Source: Rhodococcus koreensis (lineage in GTDB: Bacteria; Actinomycetota; Actinomycetes; Mycobacteriales; Mycobacteriaceae). From it: a stretch of 64,000 nucleotides of DNA. How positions within the stretch are numbered: position 1 is the first letter of the stretch; every line of letters starts with the position of its first letter. Where the stretch lies: positions 3,658,001-3,722,000 of the forward strand of contig NZ_FNSV01000005.1 of NCBI RefSeq assembly GCF_900105905.1. The letters run 5' to 3'. Under the pieces are notes generated by a model. It did no database searches. It was not told the origin of the DNA and worked only from the letters and a program-made list of their open reading frames with translations. Below, one piece after another: positions 49,566-58,627 of the stretch. The translations under genes and the position numbers were made by a program.

Positions 49566-50417
49566 GTGTCCTCTACAACGACCGAGAAATCCGACATTTC
49601 GGCACAGTCGCCGCACTGCCTCGTCGAGAAACGCGGGCACGTCCTGATCGTCACGATGAACCGCCCCGAGGCGAAGAACGCGCTGTCCGGCGAAATGATG
49701 ACGATCATGCGGGACGCGTGGGATCAGGTCGACTCCGACCCGGACATCCGGGTCGCCATCCTCACCGGCGCCGGCGGTGCCTTCTGCGCCGGCGCCGACC
49801 TCAAGGCCATGACGTCGCAGCACCCCGGCGACTCCTTCTCCGGCGCGGGCGAGCAGAGCGAGGGGAAAAATTCGGGCTGGGACCTGTCCAAGATCGAGGC
49901 GCTGCTGAAGGGACGGCGCCTCACCAAACCTCTCATCGCCGCAGTCGAGGGTCCCGCCATCGCCGGCGGCACCGAGATCCTGCAGGGCACCGACATCCGC
50001 GTCGCCGGCGAGGGCGCTAAATTCGGTGTCTCCGAAGCGAAATGGGGACTATTCCCCCTCGGCGGCTCCGCCGTACGCCTCGTCCGGCAGATCCCGTACA
50101 CCGTCGCAGCCGACATCCTGCTCACCGGACGTCACATCAAGGCCCCCGAGGCCAAGGAAATCGGCCTCATCGGGCACGTCGTCCCCGACGGCCAGGCCCT
50201 CGACAAGGCCCTCGAACTCGCCGACCTCATCTCCGCCAACGGTCCCCTCGCCGTCCGGGCGATCCTGAAGACCATCCGCGACACCGAAGGCATGCACGAG
50301 GAAGAGGCCTTTCAGATCGACGCCGCCCTCGGCACCGAGGTCTTCAAGAGCGCCGACGCGAAGGAAGGTCCCCGCGCCTTTTCCGAAAAGCGCGCGCCGA
50401 AGTTCGAGGGTCGCTGA
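49566..50417 (+). CDS. echA19: Enoyl-CoA hydratase EchA19-like
   Basis: A 283-residue crotonase-fold hydratase. It shows the oxyanion-hole segment A-F-C-A-G-A-D-L-K-A-M and the second active-site segment I-A-G-G-T-E-I-L-Q-G, with the acidic catalytic residue region G-V-S-E-A-K-W-G-L. EchA19 (Rv3516) hydrates the unsaturated sterol side-chain CoA ester. The GTG at 49566 is chosen because a GGGAGA sequence lies at the right distance upstream; longer frames would cross the KstR operator. It ends 22 bases before a 47-bp palindrome. Confidence 0.88.
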   Translation: MSSTTTEKSDISAQSPHCLVEKRGHVLIVTMNRPEAKNALSGEMMTIMRDAWDQVDSDPDIRVAILTGAGGAFCAGADLKAMTSQHPGDSFSGAGEQSEGKNSGWDLSKIEALLKGRRLTKPLIAAVEGPAIAGGTEILQGTDIRVAGEGAKFGVSEAKWGLFPLGGSAVRLVRQIPYTVAADILLTGRHIKAPEAKEIGLIGHVVPDGQALDKALELADLISANGPLAVRAILKTIRDTEGMHEEEAFQIDAALGTEVFKSADAKEGPRAFSEKRAPKFEGR

Positions 50418-50439
50418 CCGCGGTGCGATAACCCCGGAG

Positions 50440-50486
50440 GCGAATGTACCTTTCGGCGCATCTGCGGCGCCGAGAGGTACATTCGC
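50440..50486. terminator. 47-bp palindrome downstream of echA19
   Basis: The left arm GCGAATGTACCTTTCGGCGC pairs with the right arm GCGCCGAGAGGTACATTCGC, with one wobble position, around a 7-base loop. The left arm and the first loop bases recur almost exactly in the element at 51546-51592 (opposite orientation), which is also 47 bp. Confidence 0.75.
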
Positions 50487-50500
50487 CCAGGGTGTGAGGG

Positions 50501-50526
50501 TTATCCACAGCCCCACCTTATCCACA
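50501..50526 (+). repeat. Two perfect DnaA-box sequences in tandem
   Basis: TTATCCACA occurs at 50501-50509 and again at 50518-50526, same strand, 17 bases apart. Both fit the DnaA-box consensus TTATNCACA perfectly, and the following CCCCACC is repeated too. They lie about 65 bases upstream of the gene at 50590. No dnaA or dnaN is near, so this is not an origin; regulatory or titration roles are possible. Confidence 0.6.
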
Positions 50527-50589
50527 GGCCCCACCAAAAAGCCTGGTGACCGAAGCTGCCGCCCGCACCGGGTGCGTCATCATCAACTC

Positions 50590-51549
50590 ATGCGACGGGG
50601 AGAGTGGGGGCATCGCCTCGAAGACCTGTACGGAGTGAGCCGGTCCGGGATCATCCGCACCGCCGAGTTGAGGCAATGGGGCGTGTCGAATTCGGCGATC
50701 GACGCTCGATGCCGTCCGGGCGGGCCGTGGCAACGCATCCTTCCGGGTGTCGTGATGCTCGGCAACGGCCACCCGACCGCGCGTCAGCGTGCGGTGGCCG
50801 CGATCGTGCTCAGCGGCGAGAACGCAGTCCTCACGGGGCGCGCAGCGCTGCACGAATACGGGTACGGCACGTCGTACTCCGGGGATGCCCATGTTCTGAT
50901 CGCCACGCATCGGCGCGTGCAGTCCACGGGCTTCGTGCTCGTCGAACGTACGACGCGTTTGCCGGCACCCGTGACGCGCAACGGACTTCCCTGTGCCCCG
51001 CTTCCGCGCGCGTTGCTCGACGCGGCGCGGCGGTGCCGCACCCTGGACAGCACTCGATCCCTCATCGCGGAGGTAGTCCAGCGAGGCGAGGTGAGTGTCG
51101 CCGAGCTGATCGCGGAGTTGAACTCGGGTAGCGGCCGGGGTGCCGCACTCCCCCGGACAGTGCTGCGCGAAGTGAGTGCCGACGTCCACTCGGTGTCCGA
51201 GGCCGAAGCCCGTCGGCTGTGGTTGCGCAGCGGACTGCCCCGAATGGTCTTCAACCGCAGGATCGGCGACGTTGCCGGGCAGTTCATCGCCATGCCCGAC
51301 GGCTGGATCGACGATGTCGCGTTCGCGTGGGACATCGACTCTCTCGACTGGCATCTGGCGCCGAAGGCGTACAAATCGACCGTCGAGCGCCGCACCCGGA
51401 TGCAGAACCACGGCATTATTGTGCTGCCGACGTTGCCGAGCGCTATCCGCGACGACCCCGACCGCGTGATCGCCGACCTCCAGTCGCACTACCAGCTGGC
51501 GTCCTCGCGGCCCCGGCCTGAGGTCCGGATGCTCGGAGCGCCCGGGTGA
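50590..51549 (+). CDS. AbiEi-antitoxin-like / endonuclease-related hypothetical protein
   Basis: A 319-residue protein. The N-terminal ~60 residues (R-S-G-I-I-R-T-A-E-L-R-Q-W-G-V-S-N-S-A-I-D) look like the winged-helix start shared by AbiEi-type antitoxin proteins and many actinobacterial hypothetical proteins. The middle is a beta-rich domain (L-T-G-R-A-A-L-H-E-Y-G). The C-terminal part resembles a Vsr/DUF559-like fold, but the catalytic residues are not clear. No toxin gene adjoins it, so a type IV toxin-antitoxin pair is not supported. The ATG at 50590 fits the fold. It interrupts the sterol gene order (no KstR site) and is probably an accessory gene. Confidence 0.55.
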   Translation: MRRGEWGHRLEDLYGVSRSGIIRTAELRQWGVSNSAIDARCRPGGPWQRILPGVVMLGNGHPTARQRAVAAIVLSGENAVLTGRAALHEYGYGTSYSGDAHVLIATHRRVQSTGFVLVERTTRLPAPVTRNGLPCAPLPRALLDAARRCRTLDSTRSLIAEVVQRGEVSVAELIAELNSGSGRGAALPRTVLREVSADVHSVSEAEARRLWLRSGLPRMVFNRRIGDVAGQFIAMPDGWIDDVAFAWDIDSLDWHLAPKAYKSTVERRTRMQNHGIIVLPTLPSAIRDDPDRVIADLQSHYQLASSRPRPEVRMLGAPG

Positions 51550-51592
51550 ATGCACCGTTCAACGCCTCAGGTGCGCCGAAAGGTACATTCGC
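51546..51592. terminator. 47-bp degenerate palindrome over a stop codon
   Basis: Reading in reverse, it begins GCGAATGTACCTTTCGGCGC exactly as the 50440-50486 element does. The other arm has diverged, so the hairpin has about five mismatches. The TGA of the preceding gene (51547-51549) is inside the element; the convergent F420 oxidoreductase ends at 51620. Confidence 0.65.
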
Positions 51593-51619
51593 CCGGGCCG
51601 GGGAGGTCGGCCGGAGGGG

Positions 51620-52657
51620 TCAGCCCAGGACCGCGGCGGAGAGTTCGCGGACGTGGTCGGCGTCGCGGCAGGAGACGAGGAGCATGGTGACGCCGGCGTC
51701 GGCCCAGCGTTTGACGTCGGCGCGGACTTCGTCGACGTTGCCGATGATCATGGTTTCGGTGACCATTTCGTCGGGGACGACGGCGGCGGCTTCGTCCTTG
51801 CGGCCGGCGCGGAAGAGGCGTCCGATTTCGTCGACCTGTTCGCCGTAACCCATGCGGGTGTAAACCTGGGCGTGGAAGTTGAGTTCGGGGGCGCCCATGC
51901 CGCCGACGTACAGCGCGGTGACGGGTTTGAGGCCGGCGATGGCGGCGGCACGGTCGTCGGTGACGATCACCTGACAGGTGGCCGCGACTTCGAAGTCTTC
52001 GCGGCAGCGACGGGCGCCGGGGCGGGCGAAGCCCTCGTCGAGCCATTCGTTGTACATGGGCGCGAGGCGGGGTGAGTAGTAGATGGCGAGCCAGCCGTCG
52101 GCGATCTCGGCGGTGAGCGCGACGTTCTTCGGACCTTCGGCGCCGAGCCAGATCGGGATGTCGGCGCGGAGGGGGTGGGTGATCGGCTTGAGTGGTTTCC
52201 CGAGTCCGGTGCTGCCGGGACCGGTGTAGGGCAGCGGGAAGTGTGGGCCGTCGCTGGTGACGGGTTCCTGCCGCGCCAGCACCTTGCGGACGATGGAGAC
52301 GTATTCGCGGGTGCGGGCGAGCGGTTTCGTGAACGGCTGCCCGTACCACCCCTCGACGACCTGCGGCCCGGACACGCCGAGCCCGAGGATCGCCCGGCCG
52401 CCGCTGAGGTGGTCGAGGGTGAGTGCGTGCATCGCGGTGCTGGTGGGTGTGCGCGCGGAGATCTGCACGACGGACGTGCCCAGGCGGACGCGGTCGGTGC
52501 TCGATCCCCACCAGGCGAGGGGGGTGAAGGCGTCGGATCCCCACGATTCGGCGGCGAAGACGGCGTCGAATCCCTCGGCTTCGGCGGCGGCGATCAACTC
52601 CGGGGCATTCGCCGGCGGCTGTGCGCCCCAGTATCCGAGTTGCAACCCGAGCTTCAT
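51620..52657 (-). CDS. F420-dependent LLM-class oxidoreductase (Rv3520c-like)
   Basis: A 345-residue luciferase-like TIM barrel starting MKLGLQLGYWGAQPP. Family features include F-D-A-V-F-A-A-E-S-W-G, G-T-S-V-V-Q-I-S-A-R-T-P, and G-R-A-I-L-G-L-G-V-S-G-P-Q-V-V-E-G. Many actinobacterial members use coenzyme F420. It corresponds in order to Rv3520c and is divergent, across a perfect KstR operator, from the DUF35-ltp4-ltp3 operon, so a sterol-derived substrate is likely; the reaction is unknown. Confidence 0.82.
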   Translation of the reverse strand: MKLGLQLGYWGAQPPANAPELIAAAEAEGFDAVFAAESWGSDAFTPLAWWGSSTDRVRLGTSVVQISARTPTSTAMHALTLDHLSGGRAILGLGVSGPQVVEGWYGQPFTKPLARTREYVSIVRKVLARQEPVTSDGPHFPLPYTGPGSTGLGKPLKPITHPLRADIPIWLGAEGPKNVALTAEIADGWLAIYYSPRLAPMYNEWLDEGFARPGARRCREDFEVAATCQVIVTDDRAAAIAGLKPVTALYVGGMGAPELNFHAQVYTRMGYGEQVDEIGRLFRAGRKDEAAAVVPDEMVTETMIIGNVDEVRADVKRWADAGVTMLLVSCRDADHVRELSAAVLG

Positions 52658-52707
52658 CGTGTGCCTCCGCATCGACCGTCGTCAGAAGTGACCCTTGCCA
52701 CAAACAC

Positions 52708-52721
52708 TAGAACCTGTTCTA
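52708..52721. promoter_or_regulatory. KstR-type operator, LLM oxidoreductase / DUF35 divergent promoter
   Basis: TAGAACCTGTTCTA matches TNNAACNNGTTNNA at every fixed position and is almost a perfect palindrome. It lies between starts at 52657 and 52737. Confidence 0.85.
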
Positions 52722-52736
52722 CTCGAAGTTGTGAGC

Positions 52737-53717
52737 ATGGGAAAGAGCGCGGTGGCCGAAAAATTCTCGAACGAACCGTTGAGCGCCCCGCTGAAACTTC
52801 AATTCGACTACACCCGATCGGTGGGCCCGACCATCGGCGCCTTCGTGACCGCGCTGCGCGACCGCAAGGTCATCGGCGCTCGCGGCTCGGACGGACGCGT
52901 CTACGTCCCACCGCCCGAATTCGACCCGGACACCGCCGAACCACTCACCGACTTCGTCGGGGTGTCCGACGCAGGCACCGTGGTGAGCTGGACGTGGATG
53001 CCGGAACCCATTGCCGGGCAACCTCTCACCACCCCGTTCGCGTGGGCGTTGATCAAGCTGGACGGCGCCGACACGTCGCTGGTGCATGCCGTGGACGTCG
53101 CCTCCCCTGCCGGAATGAGCACGGGCATGCGGGTGCGGGCACGGTGGGCGCAGGAACGCGTCGGGCGGATCCAGGACATCGTGTGCTTCGAACCCGGCGA
53201 GTCGACGGGCGAACCCGGACCGGCCTCGGAGTCGGAACCGGTCACGATGGTCACGACGCCGATCGATCTCGACTACCTGCATTCCGCGTCCGCCGAGGAG
53301 AGCTTCTACCTCCGAGGGTTGAAGGAGGGCAAGCTGATCGGTGGCCGCACCGGCCCGGGCGGCAAGGTGTACATCCCGCCGCGCAGCGCCAACCCCACCG
53401 ACGGCATCCCGACGAAGGAGCAGGTGGAACTGCCGGACCGGGGCATCGTCACGACGTTCTGCATCGTGAACGTCCCCTTCCTCGGGCAGCGGATCAAGCC
53501 GCCGTACGTCGCCGCCTACGTGCTGCTCGACGGCGCGGACATCGCGTTCCTGCACCTGATCCTCGACTGCGATGCCGCCGACGTGCGGATGGGCATGCGA
53601 GTGGAGGCCAAGTGGAAGCCACGCGAGGAGTGGGACTACACGCTCGAGAACATCGAGTACTTCAGGCCGACGGGCGAGCCCGACGCCGAGTACGACACCT
53701 ACAAACACCACCTGTGA
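52737..53717 (+). CDS. Tandem DUF35 (OB-fold) protein, Rv3521-like
   Basis: A 326-residue protein made of two DUF35-like halves. The first has V-Y-V-P-P-P near residue 55 and A-W-A-L-I-K-L-D-G-A-D-T. The second has V-Y-I-P-P-R and A-Y-V-L-L-D-G-A-D-I. The zinc-ribbon cysteines typical of DUF35 are absent in both halves. DUF35 proteins bind and activate thiolase-fold aldolases, as ChsH2 does for Ltp2, and two thiolase-fold genes follow at once. One half could serve each Ltp protein. The ATG at 52737 is favoured over GTG 52731 for ribosome-site spacing. Confidence 0.8.
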   Translation: MGKSAVAEKFSNEPLSAPLKLQFDYTRSVGPTIGAFVTALRDRKVIGARGSDGRVYVPPPEFDPDTAEPLTDFVGVSDAGTVVSWTWMPEPIAGQPLTTPFAWALIKLDGADTSLVHAVDVASPAGMSTGMRVRARWAQERVGRIQDIVCFEPGESTGEPGPASESEPVTMVTTPIDLDYLHSASAEESFYLRGLKEGKLIGGRTGPGGKVYIPPRSANPTDGIPTKEQVELPDRGIVTTFCIVNVPFLGQRIKPPYVAAYVLLDGADIAFLHLILDCDAADVRMGMRVEAKWKPREEWDYTLENIEYFRPTGEPDAEYDTYKHHL

Positions 53718-53729
53718 GGGCGCGGCACA

Positions 53730-54793
53730 ATGACAGATATCGCAGTCGTCGGGTTCGCGCACGCACCGCACGTGCGTGAGACCACCGGCACCACCAACGG
53801 CGTCGAGATGCTGGTTCCCTGCTTCCAGCAGCTGTACGAGGATCTCGGGATCACCAAGTCCGACATCGGTTTCTGGTGTTCGGGATCCTCGGACTACCTG
53901 GCCGGCCGTGCGTTCTCCTTCATCTCGGCGGTCGACTCGATCGGCGCGGTACCCCCGATCAACGAGTCGCACGTGGAGATGGACGCCGCCTGGGCGTTCT
54001 ACGAGGCCTGGATCAAGATCATGACCGGCGAGGTCGATACCGCCCTGGTGTACGGGTTCGGGAAGTCCTCGGCCGGCAATCTCCGCAAGGTCCTGTCCAT
54101 GCAACTCGACCCCTACCTGGTCGCGCCACTGGCCCTGGACTCGGTGTCGCTCGCCGGACTGCAGGCGCGTCTCGGACTCGACGCCGGGAAGTGGACGTCC
54201 GAGGAGATGGCGGCGGTGGCCGCGCGCAGCCGGGCCGCGGCCGAGAGCAACCCGAACACCCAGTTGTCGGGGCACGTCGACATCAACGAACTGCTCGCGA
54301 GACCGTTCGTCGCGGATCCGTTGCGCGCCCACGACTGCGCGCCGATCACGGACGGCGCCGCTGCCGTCGTTCTCGCTTCCGGAGACCGTGCCCGAGAGCT
54401 GTGCGAGCGACCGGCGTGGATCACCGGGATCGAGCATCGGATCGACTCCCCGAACTTCGGCGCCCGTGACCTGACGGTCTCGCCGTCGACGACGGCGTCG
54501 GCGCGGGCGGCCACCGGCGGGGACGTCGGCGGTATCGACGTGGCCGAACTGCACGGACCGTTCACCCATCAGGAACTGATCCTCCGCGAGGCCATCGGGC
54601 TGTCCGATGCGACGACGATCAACCCGTCGGGCGGCCCGCTGAGCGGGAACCCGATGTTCTCCGCGGGTCTGGAACGCATAGGTTACGCAGCCAAGGCCAT
54701 CATGGACGGCAACGCCGGGCGCACGCTGGCGCACGCCACGAGTGGTGCTGTGCTGCAACAGAATCTGGTCGCAGTCTTGGAGGGACGCAACTG

Positions 54794-54794
<1 letters not shown>
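53730..54794 (+). CDS. ltp4: Thiolase-fold lipid-transfer protein / aldolase, Ltp4-like
   Basis: A 354-residue SCP2-thiolase-fold protein. The thiolase nucleophile Cys is not present in the expected segment (S-H-V-E-M-D-A-A-W-A), and the usual GHP motif is replaced by G-G-P-L-S-G-N-P. This fits the aldol-lyase group (Ltp2 of cholesterol breakdown) rather than true thiolases. In R. rhodochrous, ltp3 and ltp4 are linked to removal of C-24-branched sterol side chains. It starts 12 bases after the DUF35 gene; its stop and the next start share one base (TGATG). Confidence 0.82.
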
Positions 54795-55972
<1,178 letters not shown>

Positions 55973-55986
55973 TAGGGACGTCACCA

Positions 55987-56850
55987 GTGAAATTCACCGT
56001 CGGCATCGCCATGAATCCCCTCGATCAGTTGCCGGCTCTCGCGAAAACAGCCGAGGAGTGCGGATTCTCGTCCATCGCACTCCCCGACTCGCTGTTCTTC
56101 ATGGAGAAGCAGAGCGCGGACTACCCGTACACACCGGACGGCTCCCGGATGTGGACCGAGGAGACGCCGTGGGTGGATCCGCTGATCGCGGCGGCCGCCA
56201 TGGGTGCGGTGACGTCGAAGATCGAGTTCTACACCCAGGTCCTCAAGCTGGGGTCCCGCAATCCGGTGCTCCTGGCCCGCCAGGTGGGATCGGTGGCCAA
56301 CCTGATCGGCAACCGGTTCGGTTTCGGTGTCGGGATCGGCTGGGCGCCCGAGGAATTCGAGTGGTGCGGGGTGCCGTACGCGAAACGCGGCGCACGCGTC
56401 GACGAGATGATCGACGTCATCAAACTGATCCTCGGCGGCGGGATGGTCGAGTATCACGGTGAGTTCTACGACTTCGACCGCCTGCAGATGAGCCCGGCCC
56501 CGACGAAGCCGGTGCCGTTCTACGTCGGCGGCCACACCGACGTCGCACTCCGGCGCGCCGCCCGGGTGGGCGACGGATGGACGTCGGCGATGATCAAGTT
56601 CGACGATCTCGTCCAGGTCATCGCGCGACTGCGGGAACTGCGGGAGGAGTACGGCCGCGCCGATCTGCCGTACGAGATCCAGACGGTCTGCATCGACCGT
56701 TTCGGCAAGGACGGCTACGCCGAACTCGCGGACGCCGGGGTGACCGACACGATCGTCGTCCCGTGGGTGTTCGACGGCATCGGCTTCGACGGACCGCTCG
56801 ACGCCAAACAGGAGTCGCTGCGCAAGTTCGCCGATCAGTACATCGGATAG
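55987..56850 (+). CDS. LLM-class flavin/F420 oxidoreductase
   Basis: A 287-residue luciferase-like protein, M-K-F-T-V-G-I-A-M-N-P-L. Features include S-S-I-A-L-P-D-S-L-F-F, G-F-G-V-G-I-G-W-A-P-E-E-F, and P-F-Y-V-G-G-H-T-D-V-A-L-R-R-A. It starts with GTG 55987, 15 bases after ltp3, so it belongs to the same operon. It is only distantly like the other LLM gene at 51620. F420 use is probable from the family, with a sterol-derived substrate from context; neither is proved. Confidence 0.78.
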   Translation: MKFTVGIAMNPLDQLPALAKTAEECGFSSIALPDSLFFMEKQSADYPYTPDGSRMWTEETPWVDPLIAAAAMGAVTSKIEFYTQVLKLGSRNPVLLARQVGSVANLIGNRFGFGVGIGWAPEEFEWCGVPYAKRGARVDEMIDVIKLILGGGMVEYHGEFYDFDRLQMSPAPTKPVPFYVGGHTDVALRRAARVGDGWTSAMIKFDDLVQVIARLRELREEYGRADLPYEIQTVCIDRFGKDGYAELADAGVTDTIVVPWVFDGIGFDGPLDAKQESLRKFADQYIG

Positions 56851-56860
56851 GAGTGTGGAC

Positions 56861-57274
56861 ATGACGACGACCGACCATCCTGCCCGCCTCGCCGGACAGG
56901 CGTCCCGCGCGGCGGCCAGCGGCAGGCGCAAGGAGGAGTGGCTGGCCCTGTTCGCCGAGGACGCATGTGTCGAAGATCCCGTCGGCCCTTCGGGTTTCGA
57001 CCCCGAAGGGAAGGGGCACCACGGCCTCGATGCGATCTCCCGGTTCTACGACATGACGATCGCGACCACCGAATCGCTCGAATTCCTCATCACCGATTCA
57101 CTGGTGTGCGGCAACGAGAACGTGAACATCGGGACCATCCGGTCGACGGTGGCGGGATCGCAGATCGACGCCGAGGGCGTGTTCGTCTACCGCGTGGACG
57201 ACGAAGGCAAGATCACGTCGCTACGGGCCTTCTGGGAGGTCGAGCGGGCGATGAAGACGCTGCGCAAGGTCTGA
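56861..57274 (+). CDS. SnoaL/ketosteroid-isomerase-like protein
   Basis: A 137-residue NTF2-fold protein. It includes W-L-A-L-F-A-E-D-A-C-V-E-D-P-V-G-P-S, the classic SnoaL/ketosteroid-isomerase pocket segment, followed by H-H-G-L-D-A-I-S-R-F-Y-D. In steroid delta-isomerases an acidic residue in this fold moves the double bond; the two Asp/Glu in A-E-D-A are candidates. AGGAG lies seven bases before the ATG at 56861, so the GTG at 56855 is rejected. It is the last gene of the ltp operon and converges with the esterase-family gene ten bases on. An isomerase or hydratase step is plausible. Confidence 0.72.
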   Translation: MTTTDHPARLAGQASRAAASGRRKEEWLALFAEDACVEDPVGPSGFDPEGKGHHGLDAISRFYDMTIATTESLEFLITDSLVCGNENVNIGTIRSTVAGSQIDAEGVFVYRVDDEGKITSLRAFWEVERAMKTLRKV

Positions 57275-57283
57275 GGATTCGGA

Positions 57284-58540
57284 TCACCCGGCGGCCTCGT
57301 CGAGGTGCCGGACGAAGAGGACGGCATCGAGTTCGCCGAGGCACGCGGGGTCGAGCGGGAAGTATGTGGAGTTGCTCGACGGGTCGGCGCGCTTCTGTGC
57401 GCCGCGGACGGCGTCCGCCATCGCCGCGGCAGGCACGAGACAACTCTCGCCGACCGCGAAGAGCAGATCCTCGAGGGTGCCCGGTGGCGGCTGTCCGATG
57501 CCGTGACCGGGCGCCTCACCGACCGCGGAACCGATGACCGTGTACGCGTCGCCGAACCGCAAGTCCAGGTGGGCGCCGGCGCACCACCAGTGCAGGTGCA
57601 TTCCGGCGAGATCCCAGTGGGTTTCGCCCTTCAGCAGATGGCCGTTGTGGGCGAAGACGAATGTCGGCCCCCGATCCGCCTCCCTCCGCACCAGCGCGGA
57701 CAGGTTGTCCGCCATGAGGGTGTCGCGGATCCCCAGAAGGCGGGCAATGCGGCGTGGGGAGTTCTCTGCCATTCCGGCGTGATAGCTGAGCAGGCGGGTG
57801 GCGACGCGACCGTGCAGTTCGGCCCCCCACCATTCGTCTCGCGTGCCCGCAGCGACGAGGCGAGGCGCCTCCGAGGCCAGCAGCGTCATCAGGTCGTCGG
57901 CGATCAGACGCAACTGTCCGGCCTCGGCGGTGGCACCGACGGATCGGGCCGGGTCCATGGCGACGGCCGGGTCGCTCCAGCGGTCGTCGTCGCCGATCAG
58001 GGCGGAGATCCGGTCCGGAGTGCAGGGCAGATCCCGCTCGTCGAGGTGGGTCCGCAGGTAGGTGTCGAGGAAGGTCAGGGCCTGCCGGGGGCTGTCGGCG
58101 GACGTCATCTCGATGGGGGCGTCGAAACCGAAGAACCGCACGTGCTCGCCCGGTTCGCGTCGGCTGTTGTGGTCGGCCATCCATCGGATCAGGTCGCGGT
58201 TGGCCCGGGACTCTCCGAAGCCGTGGCTGAAACCGTGTTCCATGACGTCGTCGAGTGGCACGCCGTTCGCGCCCCGCACGAAGGAGTCGACGAGTATCCC
58301 TTTCAGACAACTGCTTTCGATCGCGATGGATCGATAGCCCTCGTGTTCGACGAGGTATCGGAACATCTGATTGCGGAGCAGCAGAAAGCTCTCCTCCCCG
58401 TGCATGGGCTCGCCGAACCCGAGCAGGCGAGGAGCGGCGTCCAGGCGGCGAAGGAACGCGTCGAGGGCGGCAGTGACGCTCGGATCTCCCGGCGCCGAGA
58501 AACCGGCACCCGGGTCGTGGACGATGGACCGCACAGTCAT
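57284..58540 (-). CDS. Erythromycin-esterase-family protein
   Basis: A 418-residue protein of the erythromycin esterase superfamily: G-F-G-E-P-M-H-G-E-E-S-F (with the catalytic His of EreA/EreB-type enzymes), I-A-I-E-S-S-C, and F-A-H-N-G-H-L-L-K. Most family members are not proven macrolide esterases, so resistance should not be assumed. It has no KstR site and breaks the sterol gene order between the ltp operon and cyp125, which suggests a rhodococcal insertion. Its natural substrate is unknown. Confidence 0.82.
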   Translation of the reverse strand: MTVRSIVHDPGAGFSAPGDPSVTAALDAFLRRLDAAPRLLGFGEPMHGEESFLLLRNQMFRYLVEHEGYRSIAIESSCLKGILVDSFVRGANGVPLDDVMEHGFSHGFGESRANRDLIRWMADHNSRREPGEHVRFFGFDAPIEMTSADSPRQALTFLDTYLRTHLDERDLPCTPDRISALIGDDDRWSDPAVAMDPARSVGATAEAGQLRLIADDLMTLLASEAPRLVAAGTRDEWWGAELHGRVATRLLSYHAGMAENSPRRIARLLGIRDTLMADNLSALVRREADRGPTFVFAHNGHLLKGETHWDLAGMHLHWWCAGAHLDLRFGDAYTVIGSAVGEAPGHGIGQPPPGTLEDLLFAVGESCLVPAAAMADAVRGAQKRADPSSNSTYFPLDPACLGELDAVLFVRHLDEAAG

Positions 58541-58574
58541 GACCTGCTCCCACCCTCCTCGGACAGAAAGGGAA

Positions 58575-58616
58575 CAGCGGCGTCGGAGAGGATGAGGGTG
58601 CCCTCCGACGCCGCTG
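58575..58616 (-). terminator. Hairpin downstream of cyp125
   Basis: A perfect 14-bp stem, CAGCGGCGTCGGAG/CTCCGACGCCGCTG, with a 14-base loop lies just past the cyp125 stop (58628) and before the next minus-strand gene. It is a likely terminator for cyp125. Confidence 0.7.
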
Positions 58617-58627
58617 AATCAGTGGGG

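Noticed and set aside
50501..50526. DnaA boxes as a replication origin
   Set aside because: Only two boxes, no AT-rich unwinding region and no dnaA, dnaN or rep gene nearby.
57284..58540. Calling the esterase-family gene a macrolide-resistance gene
   Set aside because: The superfamily is broad and only a few members hydrolyse erythromycin; sequence alone does not show it.
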